Shown in pieces: positions 16,933 through 25,960 of a stretch of 64,000 nt of DNA. The position numbers and the translations under genes are program-made. This DNA is from Pedobacter helvus (GTDB lineage: Bacteria; Bacteroidota; Bacteroidia; Sphingobacteriales; Sphingobacteriaceae): contig NZ_SRMP01000003.1 in NCBI RefSeq assembly GCF_005925325.1, positions 253,210 to 317,209 of the forward strand, given 5' to 3'. A model generated the notes under the pieces. The model worked only from the letters and a program-made list of their open reading frames with translations, searched no databases and was not told the origin of the DNA. How positions within the stretch are numbered: the stretch's first letter is position 1; each line of letters begins with the position of its first letter.

Positions 16933-17916
16933 TTATAGTGATAAAATCTCTGCTAAGTGCAACCAGGCTGGTGTTACCTGCGTAGCATCGATATGCTTGA
17001 TTGCTTTAGAAAATGGCGTAAACACGATTTCTTTATTAATTTGTCCAACCATTACCTTTGATTTACCTGCTAGTAGCCCCTCTACTGCAGCAACACCTAA
17101 ACGACTGGCCAATACTCTATCTGCACAAGAAGGACTGCCGCCACGCTGGATATGCCCTAATACCGAAACTCTGATATCGTGGTGCGGAAATTTCTCTTTT
17201 AAAACTTCACCCACATTGTAAGCACCGCCAGCTTCATCGCCTTCGGCCACCACAATGATTTTAGAAGCTTTATCTTTACGACCGTGCTCTACTCTCTCTA
17301 CTAAATCTTCGGTTGTCATTTTTGCCTCCGGAATTAAGATGGCTTCGGCTCCTACGCCAATTCCGCTTCTTAATGCAATTAAACCAGAGTCACGACCCAT
17401 AACTTCTACAATGAAAAGCCTATCGTGAGACTCTGCAGTATCTCTAATTTTATCCACCGCATTTACTACGGTATTGATAGCAGTATCGTAACCAATAGTC
17501 AAATCAGTACCTTCCAAATCGTTATCGATAGTCCCCGGCAAACCTACAATCGGGAAATCATATTCTTGAGAAAAGATATCAGCACCGGTAAAAGTTCCAT
17601 CTCCACCTATTACAACTAAGGCATCAATATTGCTCTCTACCAAATTTTTATATGCTTTAGCTCTTCCTTCTGGAGTTCTAAATTCATCACAACGAGCGGT
17701 TTTTAAAATGGTACCACCTCGTTGAATAATATTGGCAACAGATTTACCCTCCATCGGGAAAAAATCGGCATTGATTAAGCCATCATATCCCCTTAAAATT
17801 CCTGTAACTTTTAACTTGTAGTATAAACTACCTCTAACAACGGCTCTAATGGCTGCGTTCATTCCTGGAGAGTCGCCCCCAGAAGTTAGCACGCCTATAT
17901 TTTGTATTTTACTCAT
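16933..17916 (-). CDS. pfkA: ATP-dependent 6-phosphofructokinase
   Basis: PfkA phosphorylates fructose-6-phosphate to fructose-1,6-bisphosphate, the committed step of glycolysis. The 327-residue length and motifs are typical: GGDSPGMNAAIRAVVR at the N-terminus (ATP loop), VIGGDGTFTGA, the catalytic PGTIDNDL, VEVMGRDSGLIAL, and LGHIQRGGSPS. The Gly-Gly-Asp-Gly loop points to ATP rather than pyrophosphate as donor. Its ATG overlaps the stop of the dsbD-like gene by one base (TAATG), implying translational coupling of two functionally unrelated genes. A strong terminator follows. Confidence 0.96.
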   Translation of the reverse strand: MSKIQNIGVLTSGGDSPGMNAAIRAVVRGSLYYKLKVTGILRGYDGLINADFFPMEGKSVANIIQRGGTILKTARCDEFRTPEGRAKAYKNLVESNIDALVVIGGDGTFTGADIFSQEYDFPIVGLPGTIDNDLEGTDLTIGYDTAINTVVNAVDKIRDTAESHDRLFIVEVMGRDSGLIALRSGIGVGAEAILIPEAKMTTEDLVERVEHGRKDKASKIIVVAEGDEAGGAYNVGEVLKEKFPHHDIRVSVLGHIQRGGSPSCADRVLASRLGVAAVEGLLAGKSKVMVGQINKEIVFTPFSKAIKHIDATQVTPAWLHLAEILSL

Positions 17917-19604
17917 TATTTTTTGTTTGCAAATTCAGACAATCCTTTATCAAGGTAGCCTAAATAAGCATCTATTTTAAATTCTACACCTATTGGCGGA
18001 GAAACCAGTTCTTTTCCTTCAGTATCAAGCAACACATAATAAGGTTGCGCAATGGTACCAAATCTCTCCGCTTGCAAATGTTGGAATTTTTTTCCAACCG
18101 TGTTCACTTGAGTTTTCAAGATTTGCGAATAAAATTGTTCATTTTCTGGCAAAGCTGTTTTATCGTCTGTGTATAAAGAAACTACGATATAATCTTCTTT
18201 CAATCTTTTTAGTACCTCTTTGTCAGACCAAACGCGAGCTTCCATTTCTCTACAGTTCACGCACCCATGCCCAGTAAAGTCTAGAAACAACGGCTTGTTT
18301 ACTTCTTTAGCGTAAGCTAATGCCTCTTCATAATCGAAATACCCATCTATTCCGTGTGGGATATGAAGAAAATCAGCATATTTCTTTTTCTTGTTAGATG
18401 TTTCGCTATGCGAAGCGGCCGCAGCCGTTCCGCTACCTTCTCCAATTACAAAATCTTGAGTAGCTAAAGGTGGGACTAACGCACTTACTGCTTTTAATGG
18501 CGCACCCCATAAACCAGGGATCAAATACACTGCGAAAACGAAACTTGCTACCGCTACGAAGAACCTTGGTACCGATACATATGGCAAATCACTATCGTGA
18601 GAAAACTTGATTTTACCTAATAAATAAACACCTAAAAGAATGGCCAATACAATCCATATCGCAAGAAACACTTCTCTATCTAAAATACCCCAGTGATAAG
18701 CCAAATCAGCAGTTGAAAGAAACTTCAATGATAAACCTAATTCTAGGAAACCTAAAACAACTTTTACCGAGTTCAACCAACCCCCAGATTTAGGTAGGCC
18801 AGTCATCAAGCTTGGGAATATTGCGAATGTTGTAAAAATTAAAGCTAACGAAAGCGAGAAGCCGAACATTACTACAATCGGTGTAAGCAAGTCGGTATTA
18901 ATTGCTACCAACGAAGTTCCGATTAGCGGTCCTGTACATGAGAAAGATACCACGGCTAAGGTTGCAGCCATAAAAAATATTCCACCTAAACCTTTAGAAT
19001 CTGATTTAGCATCGAGCTTGTTTACAATTGAGCTTGGCAGCATGATCTCGAATGCACCTAAGAATGAGATACCAAAAATCAATAGGATAATGAATATGAA
19101 AACGTTGAAGAAACCATCAGTAGAGATTTGGTTAAGTGCACTTGCACCCCAAATTAAAGTGATGATAATTCCTAAACCAACATAAATTACAATGATTGAT
19201 AGACCGTAAATAATGGCACTTCTAATACCTTTGGCTTTACTTTCTGCCCGTTTAGTAAAAAAACCAACGGTAAGTGGCACCATTGGGAAGATACAAGGTA
19301 AAAAGAAAGCGGCTAAACCTGCTAATAAACCTAAGCCGAAGGTTACCCAAAGCGAAGTTGGCTCTGAAGTAGCTGCCGCAACTGTAGCGTCATTTTTAAC
19401 AGAGTCTACAGCGGTTTCTTTCGATGCAGGAATTTTACTGTTAGCAATACTATCTTCTTTAGAACCAATAGTTGTGAATTCGATTTCACCCATATCGGCA
19501 GTTGCCGTGGTGTCTTCTTGAGATTGCTGGGCATAACTGTTCCCAGCGTAAAATACAGTGAAAAGTGCTAAAAGTAGCACCCATAATAAGTTTAGTTTCT
19601 TCAT
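17916..19604 (-). CDS. DsbD-like thiol:disulfide interchange protein (membrane and thioredoxin domains)
   Basis: The protein carries reducing power from the cytoplasm to the periplasm. The 562-residue product starts with a signal peptide (MKKLNLLWVLLLALFTVF). About eight membrane segments follow, with the two redox cysteines in FFLPCIFPMVPLTVGF and SFSCTGPLIG. A C-terminal thioredoxin-like domain carries GHGCVNCREME (CxxC). The usual N-terminal DsbD-alpha domain is absent from this chain and is encoded by two separate genes upstream. The frame is open to 19652, but the ATG at 19604 fits the signal peptide. The stop overlaps the pfkA start. Confidence 0.9.
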   Translation of the reverse strand: MKKLNLLWVLLLALFTVFYAGNSYAQQSQEDTTATADMGEIEFTTIGSKEDSIANSKIPASKETAVDSVKNDATVAAATSEPTSLWVTFGLGLLAGLAAFFLPCIFPMVPLTVGFFTKRAESKAKGIRSAIIYGLSIIVIYVGLGIIITLIWGASALNQISTDGFFNVFIFIILLIFGISFLGAFEIMLPSSIVNKLDAKSDSKGLGGIFFMAATLAVVSFSCTGPLIGTSLVAINTDLLTPIVVMFGFSLSLALIFTTFAIFPSLMTGLPKSGGWLNSVKVVLGFLELGLSLKFLSTADLAYHWGILDREVFLAIWIVLAILLGVYLLGKIKFSHDSDLPYVSVPRFFVAVASFVFAVYLIPGLWGAPLKAVSALVPPLATQDFVIGEGSGTAAAASHSETSNKKKKYADFLHIPHGIDGYFDYEEALAYAKEVNKPLFLDFTGHGCVNCREMEARVWSDKEVLKRLKEDYIVVSLYTDDKTALPENEQFYSQILKTQVNTVGKKFQHLQAERFGTIAQPYYVLLDTEGKELVSPPIGVEFKIDAYLGYLDKGLSEFANKK

Positions 19605-19684
19605 TTGTGTGTTGTGTTGAAGGCGTGAAATTAACGATAATTTTCTAATCATCAGGTCAATTGCACATCATAAAAGCCTATCAG

Positions 19685-20125
19685 CTAAGATACAGGAATT
19701 TTGAAAGCCACTTCTTCTGCGGGCAGACAGCTTTTATCGCTACATACCATGAACTCCAATACACCACTCACTACCGCACTAGGTTGATGCAGTTTTATCC
19801 GTTGCTTAAAAACAACTTCCTTTTCAAAAAATGTCAGATTTTTCTGAAGTACTTTATCGTATTTAACTTTAGGTTTAGGCTCTAATGTTTTGCCAATTAA
19901 GCTATAAGATTTAGATGGATTAAAATTAAAACTTGTTTTTGTTGGCCCACCGCTAACCTGCATAGAGTAAATATGCCAGCCACTTGCGACGGTAGCTTTC
20001 ATAAAAACTTCTGCTTCTTTACTATTAATTTTCTTAGCGAGGTAAGACCATTTAACAGGTCTTTGCAACTGAGCTAAAACTACTCCACCTTGCAAAAGGA
20101 AAATAAAAACTAACAGTTTCTTCAT
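19685..20125 (-). CDS. Secreted stand-alone DsbD N-terminal (alpha) domain, copy 2
   Basis: The 146-residue protein has a signal peptide (MKKLLVFIFLLQGGVVLAQ) and one DsbD-alpha-like domain: VKWSYLAKKINSKEAEVFMK, WHIYSMQVSGGPTKTSF, FEKEVVFKQRI and a C-terminal Cys pair CSDKSC before LPAEEVAFKIPV. In E. coli DsbD this domain receives electrons from the membrane part and passes them to DsbC or DsbG. It lies 80 bases upstream of the DsbD-like gene and is a close paralog of the gene before it. Confidence 0.85.
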   Translation of the reverse strand: MKKLLVFIFLLQGGVVLAQLQRPVKWSYLAKKINSKEAEVFMKATVASGWHIYSMQVSGGPTKTSFNFNPSKSYSLIGKTLEPKPKVKYDKVLQKNLTFFEKEVVFKQRIKLHQPSAVVSGVLEFMVCSDKSCLPAEEVAFKIPVS

Positions 20126-20189
20126 TAGCAGGCCAACCTAACAAAGAGAAGGAACGCAAATGCATTCCTTCTCTTCTATCCAATTTTAA

Positions 20190-20639
20190 TTATTTTACAG
20201 GGATGCTGAAGGTTACTTCACTAGGTGGTAAACATTGTTTATCATCGCATACCATAAATTCTACTTTACCTTTCACAGCGGTAGTAGCTTTATTCAATTT
20301 TATTTTTTGGGTAAAAAGTACTTCGTCTTCGAAATAACTTACATCCATTTTAAATACTTTTTCATATTTAGTAATTGGCTTAGGCTCCATTGTTTTACCT
20401 ACCAAAGTATAGTCTTTTGATGGCGAAAAAGTAAACTCAGTTTTGTTAGGGCCACCTGGCTTAATGTTTTGAGAATACAAATGCCAATTAGGATCGATGC
20501 TTGCTTTAATATAAAGCGTTGCTTCATTTTTACCTGTTTTTTTAGCAGCATATTGCCAAGTAACAGGGTTCTCCAATTGTGCAAAAGCACTGATGGTTGC
20601 CATAACTACCATCGCTACAATTAATGTGATTTTTTTCAT
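20190..20639 (-). CDS. Secreted stand-alone DsbD N-terminal (alpha) domain, copy 1
   Basis: The 149-residue paralog of the next gene has a signal peptide (MKKITLIVAMVVMATISAFA, then Q) and the same fold: VTWQYAAKKTGKNEATLYIK, WHLYSQNIKPGGPNKTEF, FEDEVLFTQKI, and the Cys pair CDDKQC followed by LPPSEVTFSIPV. Both cysteines are kept in both copies, so both could be redox active. The two probably arose by tandem duplication and may serve different partner proteins in the periplasm. Confidence 0.85.
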   Translation of the reverse strand: MKKITLIVAMVVMATISAFAQLENPVTWQYAAKKTGKNEATLYIKASIDPNWHLYSQNIKPGGPNKTEFTFSPSKDYTLVGKTMEPKPITKYEKVFKMDVSYFEDEVLFTQKIKLNKATTAVKGKVEFMVCDDKQCLPPSEVTFSIPVK

Positions 20640-20691
20640 GTGTTTATATAAGTTAGTTAGTCAAAATTTCAATTTAAAAATATATTATACA

Positions 20692-21462
20692 CTATATAAA
20701 AGCAACTTCCTTAAAGCCAAATTCGACAACCGGGCCATCCAAAGGTTTAATCTGTAATAAACCATAAGGACTAACTCCCTCTATCTTTCCTTCAAAAACT
20801 TCGCCATTATGGCTGTATTTGGCTAATTTGTTTAATCGGTACAGCTTATTAACGTACAAGTCATGTAAGCTTGTACCCTGTCCCGATTTCAATTTCAAAT
20901 ATAGCTGCTCAATTTGTATGCAAATCTCATTCAAAAGCACCATTAAATTTACATCTTGTTGTAAAATTTGCGATATAGAAACCATTCTGTTGTTTACATC
21001 TTCTGCAAAAACTGACTGATTTATGTTTAAGCCTATGCCAATAATGCTTTGTTTGATGGTACTGCCAACAAGAACATTTTCAATTAAAACACCGCCAATT
21101 TTCTTATCATCTACATAAATATCATTAGGCCACTTTACACTTAACCCTTGGGGCAAATATTTAAGCAAAACGTTATTCAAAGCAATAGAAACCAACATAT
21201 TTAAAACAAATTGCTTTTCAACCGGGACAAAGCTTGGCCTTAACAACAAACTAAAAGTTAAATTTTTCCCAGGCTCCGCATACCACACATTGTCTAACTG
21301 GCCTCTACCTGCAAATTGATGCTCTGCCATAATTACAGTACCCTCTGGCAATGGCTCGGAATTTGAAGCTAGATTTTTCAGATAATTATTAGTAGAATCA
21401 ACCGCTGATAATTTGATGAGATTTTGACCAACAAATAATGTTGAAAAAGTGTTATTTTGCAA
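20692..21462 (-). CDS. birA: Biotin--[acetyl-CoA-carboxylase] ligase
   Basis: BirA activates biotin with ATP and attaches it to the biotin carboxyl carrier protein. The 256-residue form lacks the N-terminal DNA-binding domain of E. coli BirA, so it is probably an enzyme only. Visible motifs are VDSTNNYLKNL, EHQFAGRGQLDNVWYA (biotinyl-AMP loop), KNLTFSLLLRP, KWPNDIYVDDKKIGGVLIEN and a small C-terminal SH3-like domain. The start is a TTG; the next ATG is inside the catalytic core. It is divergent from rsfS with 45 bases between. Confidence 0.93.
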   Translation of the reverse strand: MQNNTFSTLFVGQNLIKLSAVDSTNNYLKNLASNSEPLPEGTVIMAEHQFAGRGQLDNVWYAEPGKNLTFSLLLRPSFVPVEKQFVLNMLVSIALNNVLLKYLPQGLSVKWPNDIYVDDKKIGGVLIENVLVGSTIKQSIIGIGLNINQSVFAEDVNNRMVSISQILQQDVNLMVLLNEICIQIEQLYLKLKSGQGTSLHDLYVNKLYRLNKLAKYSHNGEVFEGKIEGVSPYGLLQIKPLDGPVVEFGFKEVAFI

Positions 21463-21507
21463 GTGTTGATTTTTATATTTTATTGAAGACCAAAATTAAT
21501 TTTTTTA

Positions 21508-21882
21508 ATGGTAAAAAAGAAAAATGCCAACCTTTCTACATACCTATCTGAAATAGCCGTACAAGGCATTCAAGAAAAAAAAGGGAACGATATTGTGCGA
21601 TTGGATTTAAGAGAACTTAACAGTTCAGTTTCTGACTATTTCATTATCTGCAATGCAGATTCTTCTACACAAGTTAAGGCAATTGCCGATAGCGTAGAAG
21701 ATGAAATCTATAAATTAACACAAACACACCCCTGGAAAAAAGAAGGGCAAGACAATGCAGAATGGATTATTTTAGACTATTCTGAAATTGTAGTTCATAT
21801 ATTTAGAACTGAAAAACGTGAATTTTACGGTATAGAAGAATTATGGGGCGATGCCGAAGCCACCACATATAAGAGTGCGTAA
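21508..21882 (+). CDS. rsfS: Ribosome silencing factor
   Basis: RsfS binds ribosomal protein uL14 and blocks subunit joining when nutrients are low. The 124-residue protein has the full domain: DIVRLDLRELNSSVSDYFII, CNADSSTQVKAIADSVEDEI, the DNAEWIILDYSEIVVHIF stretch and the end REFYGIEELWGDAE. Length is typical. ftsH starts 18 bases after the stop, so they form an operon. The rsfS-ftsH pairing is common in Bacteroidota. Confidence 0.94.
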   Translation: MVKKKNANLSTYLSEIAVQGIQEKKGNDIVRLDLRELNSSVSDYFIICNADSSTQVKAIADSVEDEIYKLTQTHPWKKEGQDNAEWIILDYSEIVVHIFRTEKREFYGIEELWGDAEATTYKSA

Positions 21883-21900
21883 CTCCTTAAAAGATTTTAC

Positions 21901-23988
21901 ATGGAACAAAAAAACAATTCAACTGATAAGCCGAATAAACCATCTAAGAGAATGCCTAACATTCCTAAACGTCCTCAAAAAACACCAAAATTTAACATAT
22001 TTTGGGTTTACGCGGCCATTATTGTTGGTCTGATAGCGGTTAATTTTTTATTTAATTCTGATAATGCACAGCCGGTAAGCTATAGCACTTTCGAAAAAGA
22101 AATGCTTATTCCTGGTGATGTGCAGAAGATTGTTTCTTACAAGGCTGATGATATTGTAAAAGCGGAAGTATATATCAAAGACAGCAAGAAAGACGACAAA
22201 AAGTACGACAAATACCGTAAAAACACTGGTTTTGGCAACAGCAAAGGTCCAATGGTGGTTTTTAACGCTGCTTCTCCAGATCAATTAGATAGGTTATTGA
22301 AGGAATCTCAAACCAACGCTAACATACCTGCAGAAAATCAAATTAAAGCAGAGCCAGTTTCTAAATCTAATGCATGGGCTGGAGTGTTCGTCAACATCAT
22401 TTTACCTTTGTTATTATTTGCTGGCTTATGGATTTTCATGATGCGCCGTATGAGCGGTGGCGGCGGAGGCGGTGGTGGCCAAATCTTCAACATCGGTAAA
22501 TCTAAGGCTACCTTATTTGATAAAGAAAGTCAAGTTAACATCACCTTTAATGATGTTGCGGGCTTAACCGAAGCAAAGCAAGAGGTAATGGAAATTGTAG
22601 ATTTCCTTAAAAACCCCAAGAGATACACCAACTTGGGAGGTAAAATTCCTAAAGGAGCTTTATTGGTAGGTTCTCCAGGTACAGGTAAAACTTTATTAGC
22701 AAAAGCAGTTGCCGGCGAGGCTCAAGTTCCGTTCTTCTCCCTATCAGGATCTGATTTCGTAGAGATGTTTGTGGGTGTAGGTGCTTCTCGTGTTCGTGAT
22801 TTGTTTAAGCAAGCTAAAGATAAAGCACCTTGTATCATCTTTATTGATGAGATTGATGCCATTGGTAGAGCTAGAGGAAAAGGCAATATGATGGGCGGTA
22901 ACGATGAGCGTGAAAATACCTTAAATCAGTTATTGGTAGAAATGGATGGTTTTGGTACCGACAGTGGTATCATCATTATGGCAGCAACCAACAGAGCTGA
23001 CGTATTAGATAGTGCTTTATTGAGACCTGGTCGTTTCGACAGACAGATCTATGTTGATATGCCAGACATTAACGAACGTAAAGAAATATTCGGTGTACAC
23101 TTGAAACCAATTAAGTTAGAAGACAACATCGATATCAATTTCTTAGCTAAACAAACTCCTGGTTTTTCTGGAGCCGATATTGCCAACCTTTGTAACGAGG
23201 CGGCTTTAATTGCAGCAAGGAAAGGTCATGAATCGGTAACGAAACAAGACTTCTTAGATGCTGTAGATAGAATTATCGGTGGTTTAGAAAAGAAAAACAA
23301 AATCATTACTAAAGAAGAGAAGCGGGCTATTGCTTTCCACGAAGCTGGTCACGCAACTGTGTCTTGGTTGTTGCCACATGCGCATCCACTAATTAAGGTA
23401 ACTATTGTTCCTCGTGGACAATCTTTAGGTGCAGCTTGGTATTTGCCGGAAGAAAGAAGCATCACTACCACAGAACAGATTTTAGACGAAATGTGTGCGA
23501 CAATGGGCGGTAGAGCTGCAGAGAAAATCACTTTCAATAAAATCAGTACTGGTGCGTTGAGCGATTTGGAAAAAGTAACCAAGCAAGCTTATGCGATGGT
23601 TTCTATGTACGGCTTAAATGATAAGCTAGGCAACATTTCTTATTACGATTCTCGTGGTCAGGAAAGTTTTACCAAGCCTTACTCTGAAGCTACGGCAAGA
23701 ATAATTGATGAAGAAGCGAGTAAAATTATTGAGGAGCAATACCAAAGAGCTTTACAGATTTTAAGAGACAATCAAGAGAACTTAGGAAAACTAGCAGAAA
23801 AGCTTTTAACTTCTGAGGTGATCTTTAAAGAAGATTTGGAAGAGATTTTTGGAAAGCGTCCATCTGACAATGATACCACTGAATTACTTGCAGAAAATGT
23901 ACCTGCAGAGGAATTGGTGATTGAACCAACTCCAGTAATAGAAAATAAAGACGTTCCCGATAACGAAAATAAGGGAGTTAGTCACTAA
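21901..23988 (+). CDS. ftsH: ATP-dependent zinc metalloprotease FtsH
   Basis: FtsH is the membrane AAA protease that degrades misfolded membrane proteins and some regulators. The 695-residue product has a basic proline-rich N-terminal tail, membrane segment 1 (about 36-54), a periplasmic domain, segment 2 (about 160-180) and a glycine run. The AAA module has Walker A GSPGTGKT near 257, Walker [13 protein letters not shown] and [20 protein letters not shown]. The zinc motif HEAGH lies near 480. The C-terminal tail after about 655 is acidic and variable. A strong terminator follows directly, ending the rsfS-ftsH operon. Confidence 0.97.
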   Translation: MEQKNNSTDKPNKPSKRMPNIPKRPQKTPKFNIFWVYAAIIVGLIAVNFLFNSDNAQPVSYSTFEKEMLIPGDVQKIVSYKADDIVKAEVYIKDSKKDDKKYDKYRKNTGFGNSKGPMVVFNAASPDQLDRLLKESQTNANIPAENQIKAEPVSKSNAWAGVFVNIILPLLLFAGLWIFMMRRMSGGGGGGGGQIFNIGKSKATLFDKESQVNITFNDVAGLTEAKQEVMEIVDFLKNPKRYTNLGGKIPKGALLVGSPGTGKTLLAKAVAGEAQVPFFSLSGSDFVEMFVGVGASRVRDLFKQAKDKAPCIIFIDEIDAIGRARGKGNMMGGNDERENTLNQLLVEMDGFGTDSGIIIMAATNRADVLDSALLRPGRFDRQIYVDMPDINERKEIFGVHLKPIKLEDNIDINFLAKQTPGFSGADIANLCNEAALIAARKGHESVTKQDFLDAVDRIIGGLEKKNKIITKEEKRAIAFHEAGHATVSWLLPHAHPLIKVTIVPRGQSLGAAWYLPEERSITTTEQILDEMCATMGGRAAEKITFNKISTGALSDLEKVTKQAYAMVSMYGLNDKLGNISYYDSRGQESFTKPYSEATARIIDEEASKIIEEQYQRALQILRDNQENLGKLAEKLLTSEVIFKEDLEEIFGKRPSDNDTTELLAENVPAEELVIEPTPVIENKDVPDNENKGVSH

Positions 23989-23994
23989 ATTTTA

Positions 23995-24020
23995 TCCCGA
24001 GGTAACTCGGGATTTTTTTT
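23995..24020 (+). terminator. Rho-independent terminator of the rsfS-ftsH operon
   Basis: TCCCGAG, loop GTAA, CTCGGGA, then eight Ts; starts seven bases after the ftsH stop. Confidence 0.9.
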
Positions 24021-24038
24021 GCTCTAACGTAGAATGCC

Positions 24039-24046
24039 TACCTTTG
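24039..24046 (+). promoter_or_regulatory. Bacteroidetes -7 box abutting the LUD gene start
   Basis: TACCTTTG is an exact TAnnTTTG match and ends six bases before the ATG at 24053. A TTTG at 24018-24021, 17 bases upstream, may serve as the -33 element and shares the end of the ftsH terminator T-tract. Confidence 0.55.
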
Positions 24047-24052
24047 CAACAG

Positions 24053-24697
24053 ATGAAAGATAACATTACCTCAAAAGAATTGATGCTTAAAAAGATAAGG
24101 AAAGCACTACTAGAGAAGCGTGATAACCCTTATCCAAATTTAGAAGAAAGCCCTTTATATCAACAAAATGAAGAGGAGCTAGAAATTCTATTTGCCGAGC
24201 AATTGAGTGCTGTATCCGGAAATTTTATTTTCTGTGAAAACGGGGTTGATTTCATTGAGAACATTTTAGAGCTTGCCGATAGGTACAAATGGCGCAAAAT
24301 ATACTGCTGGGAACCTGAATTGCAACAATTGCTTAGTACCTACGAGTTTCCTTTTTACCAAACAGATAAAGATTTTGAGCAAGCAGAAGTAGGTATCACA
24401 ATGTGTGAAGCCTTGGTAGCTCGTAACGGTTCTGTAATGGTAAGTAACCATAATGCCGCTGGCAGAAGATTGAGTATTTTCCCGCATCACCATATTGTAA
24501 TTGCTAGAACTGGTCAATTGGTTTTAGATCTGAAAGATGCTTTTCAATTACTGAAAAACAAGTACGGCAATCAAATTCCAACCATGATTAGCAACATTAC
24601 CGGCCCAAGCAGAACAGCCGATATAGAAAAAACGTTAGTGCTTGGTGCACATGGTCCAAAAGAGCTTTTCGTATTTTTAGTTGATGATTTTTCTTAA
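24053..24697 (+). CDS. LUD-domain protein (LutC/YkgG-like)
   Basis: The 214-residue protein is a LUD-family member. It has MCEALVARNGSVMVSN, RRLSIFPHHHIVIARTGQLV and the diagnostic end GPSRTADIEKTLVLGAHGPK. In B. subtilis LutC works with LutA and LutB in lactate oxidation. Here no LutA/LutB (iron-sulfur) genes are present in the window, so the lactate role is unproven. A TTG at 24044 is in frame, but the ATG at 24053 is preferred. It has its own -7 box immediately upstream. Confidence 0.86.
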   Translation: MKDNITSKELMLKKIRKALLEKRDNPYPNLEESPLYQQNEEELEILFAEQLSAVSGNFIFCENGVDFIENILELADRYKWRKIYCWEPELQQLLSTYEFPFYQTDKDFEQAEVGITMCEALVARNGSVMVSNHNAAGRRLSIFPHHHIVIARTGQLVLDLKDAFQLLKNKYGNQIPTMISNITGPSRTADIEKTLVLGAHGPKELFVFLVDDFS

Positions 24698-24776
24698 AAG
24701 AATTTTGTTCTATCAGTAAACAGTATTACATTTATACTAAATACCAAACTGGTATAGAGTGTAAATAAAACTGTAT

Positions 24777-25853
24777 ATGAACAAAATTCAATCGGTAATT
24801 ACCGGTACTGGGAGCTATATTCCCGAAAATATAATTTCTGGAAAACACTTTCTTGAGCATACTTTTTTTGATGGTGGCGTAAAAATTGACAAGGAGAATG
24901 AGGAAATCATTCAGAAGTTTGCAGATATTACCGAAATTAACGAAAGACGATATATCGATGATAATCAACTGAACCATGACATTGGTTTCATTGCCGCACA
25001 AAGAGCAATTGAAGATGCAGGTATTGATAAAGAAACTTTAGATTACATCTTATTCTGCCATAATTTTGGCGATGTTAAATTGGGTAGCAACCGAGTGGAT
25101 ATGTTGCCTGCCTTAGCTGCTAAGGTTAAACTTCAGCTAGGTATTGTCAACCCAGATTGTGTAGCGTTTGACATCATTTTTGGTTGCCCGGGATGGGTAC
25201 AAGGAATGATCCAAGCAGATTACTTGATCAAATCTGGTGACGCTAAAAAAGTATTGGTCATTGGTGCCGAAACGCTTTCTAGAATTGTAGATCCCCACGA
25301 CCGCGACAGTATGATTTTTGCAGATGGCGCTGGTGCAACTATTTTAGAAGCTGTGGAAGGTGAAAGCGAGGAGAAAACTGGAATTTTAGCACATAAAGCA
25401 CAAACTCATGCTAGCCATGCAGATATGTTGATTATGGGTGCTAGCAATGACCCCGCAGAAGCAAATGGCAATGCCTATATTAAAATGAAAGGCCGTAAGC
25501 TTTATGAATTTGCAGTAATCACCGTTCCTCAGTTAGTAAAACAGGCGATAGACAAATCTGGCGTAGATGTAAAACAAATCAAAATGGTTTTTATCCATCA
25601 AGCCAATGGCAAGATGGACCATGCCATTATGAAACGTTTATTTAAGCTTTACGGAGAAGATACGATTCCAGAAAAGTTAGTACCAATGACAATATCTTGG
25701 CTGGGCAACAGCTCGGTAGCTACCGTTCCAACTTTAATAGATTTAGTGTTAAAAAACAAAGTTGATGGTTATCAAATTCAAAAAGGTGATCATGCAGTTT
25801 TTGCTTCGGTTGGCGCCGGGATGCACATTAATGCGATAGTTTATAAATTTTAG
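24777..25853 (+). CDS. 3-oxoacyl-ACP synthase III-like (KAS III/FabH family) enzyme
   Basis: The 358-residue thiolase-fold enzyme has the Cys-His-Asn triad of KAS III: Cys137 in FGCPGWVQG, His274 in FIHQANGKMD and Asn311 in WLGNSSVATVPTL. KAS III enzymes condense an acyl-CoA with malonyl-ACP, starting fatty acids or special acyl chains. It is longer than typical FabH (about 320 residues) and no acyl carrier or other fatty-acid genes are beside it, so whether it is the housekeeping FabH or a specialised initiator cannot be decided here. Its stop codon is followed at once by a palindromic repeat that separates it from the convergent TPR gene. Confidence 0.87.
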   Translation: MNKIQSVITGTGSYIPENIISGKHFLEHTFFDGGVKIDKENEEIIQKFADITEINERRYIDDNQLNHDIGFIAAQRAIEDAGIDKETLDYILFCHNFGDVKLGSNRVDMLPALAAKVKLQLGIVNPDCVAFDIIFGCPGWVQGMIQADYLIKSGDAKKVLVIGAETLSRIVDPHDRDSMIFADGAGATILEAVEGESEEKTGILAHKAQTHASHADMLIMGASNDPAEANGNAYIKMKGRKLYEFAVITVPQLVKQAIDKSGVDVKQIKMVFIHQANGKMDHAIMKRLFKLYGEDTIPEKLVPMTISWLGNSSVATVPTLIDLVLKNKVDGYQIQKGDHAVFASVGAGMHINAIVYKF

Positions 25854-25960
25854 GCCCCTCTTAATCTCCCCAAAGAGGAAGACGTGGCATCATACTATAT
25901 GCAGCTCATTTATCTCTCCCCCTTTTGGGGAGAGATCCCGATTTATCTGGAGTGAGGGGC
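25854..25960. repeat. Palindromic repeat filling the gap between two stop codons
   Basis: The element runs exactly from one stop codon (25851-25853) to the other (25961-25963 on the minus strand). Its ends GCCCCTC and GAGGGGC are inverted; inside are TCTCCCC and a CTCCCCCTTTTGGGGAGAG hairpin. It probably works as a two-way terminator for the convergent genes. Confidence 0.7.
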
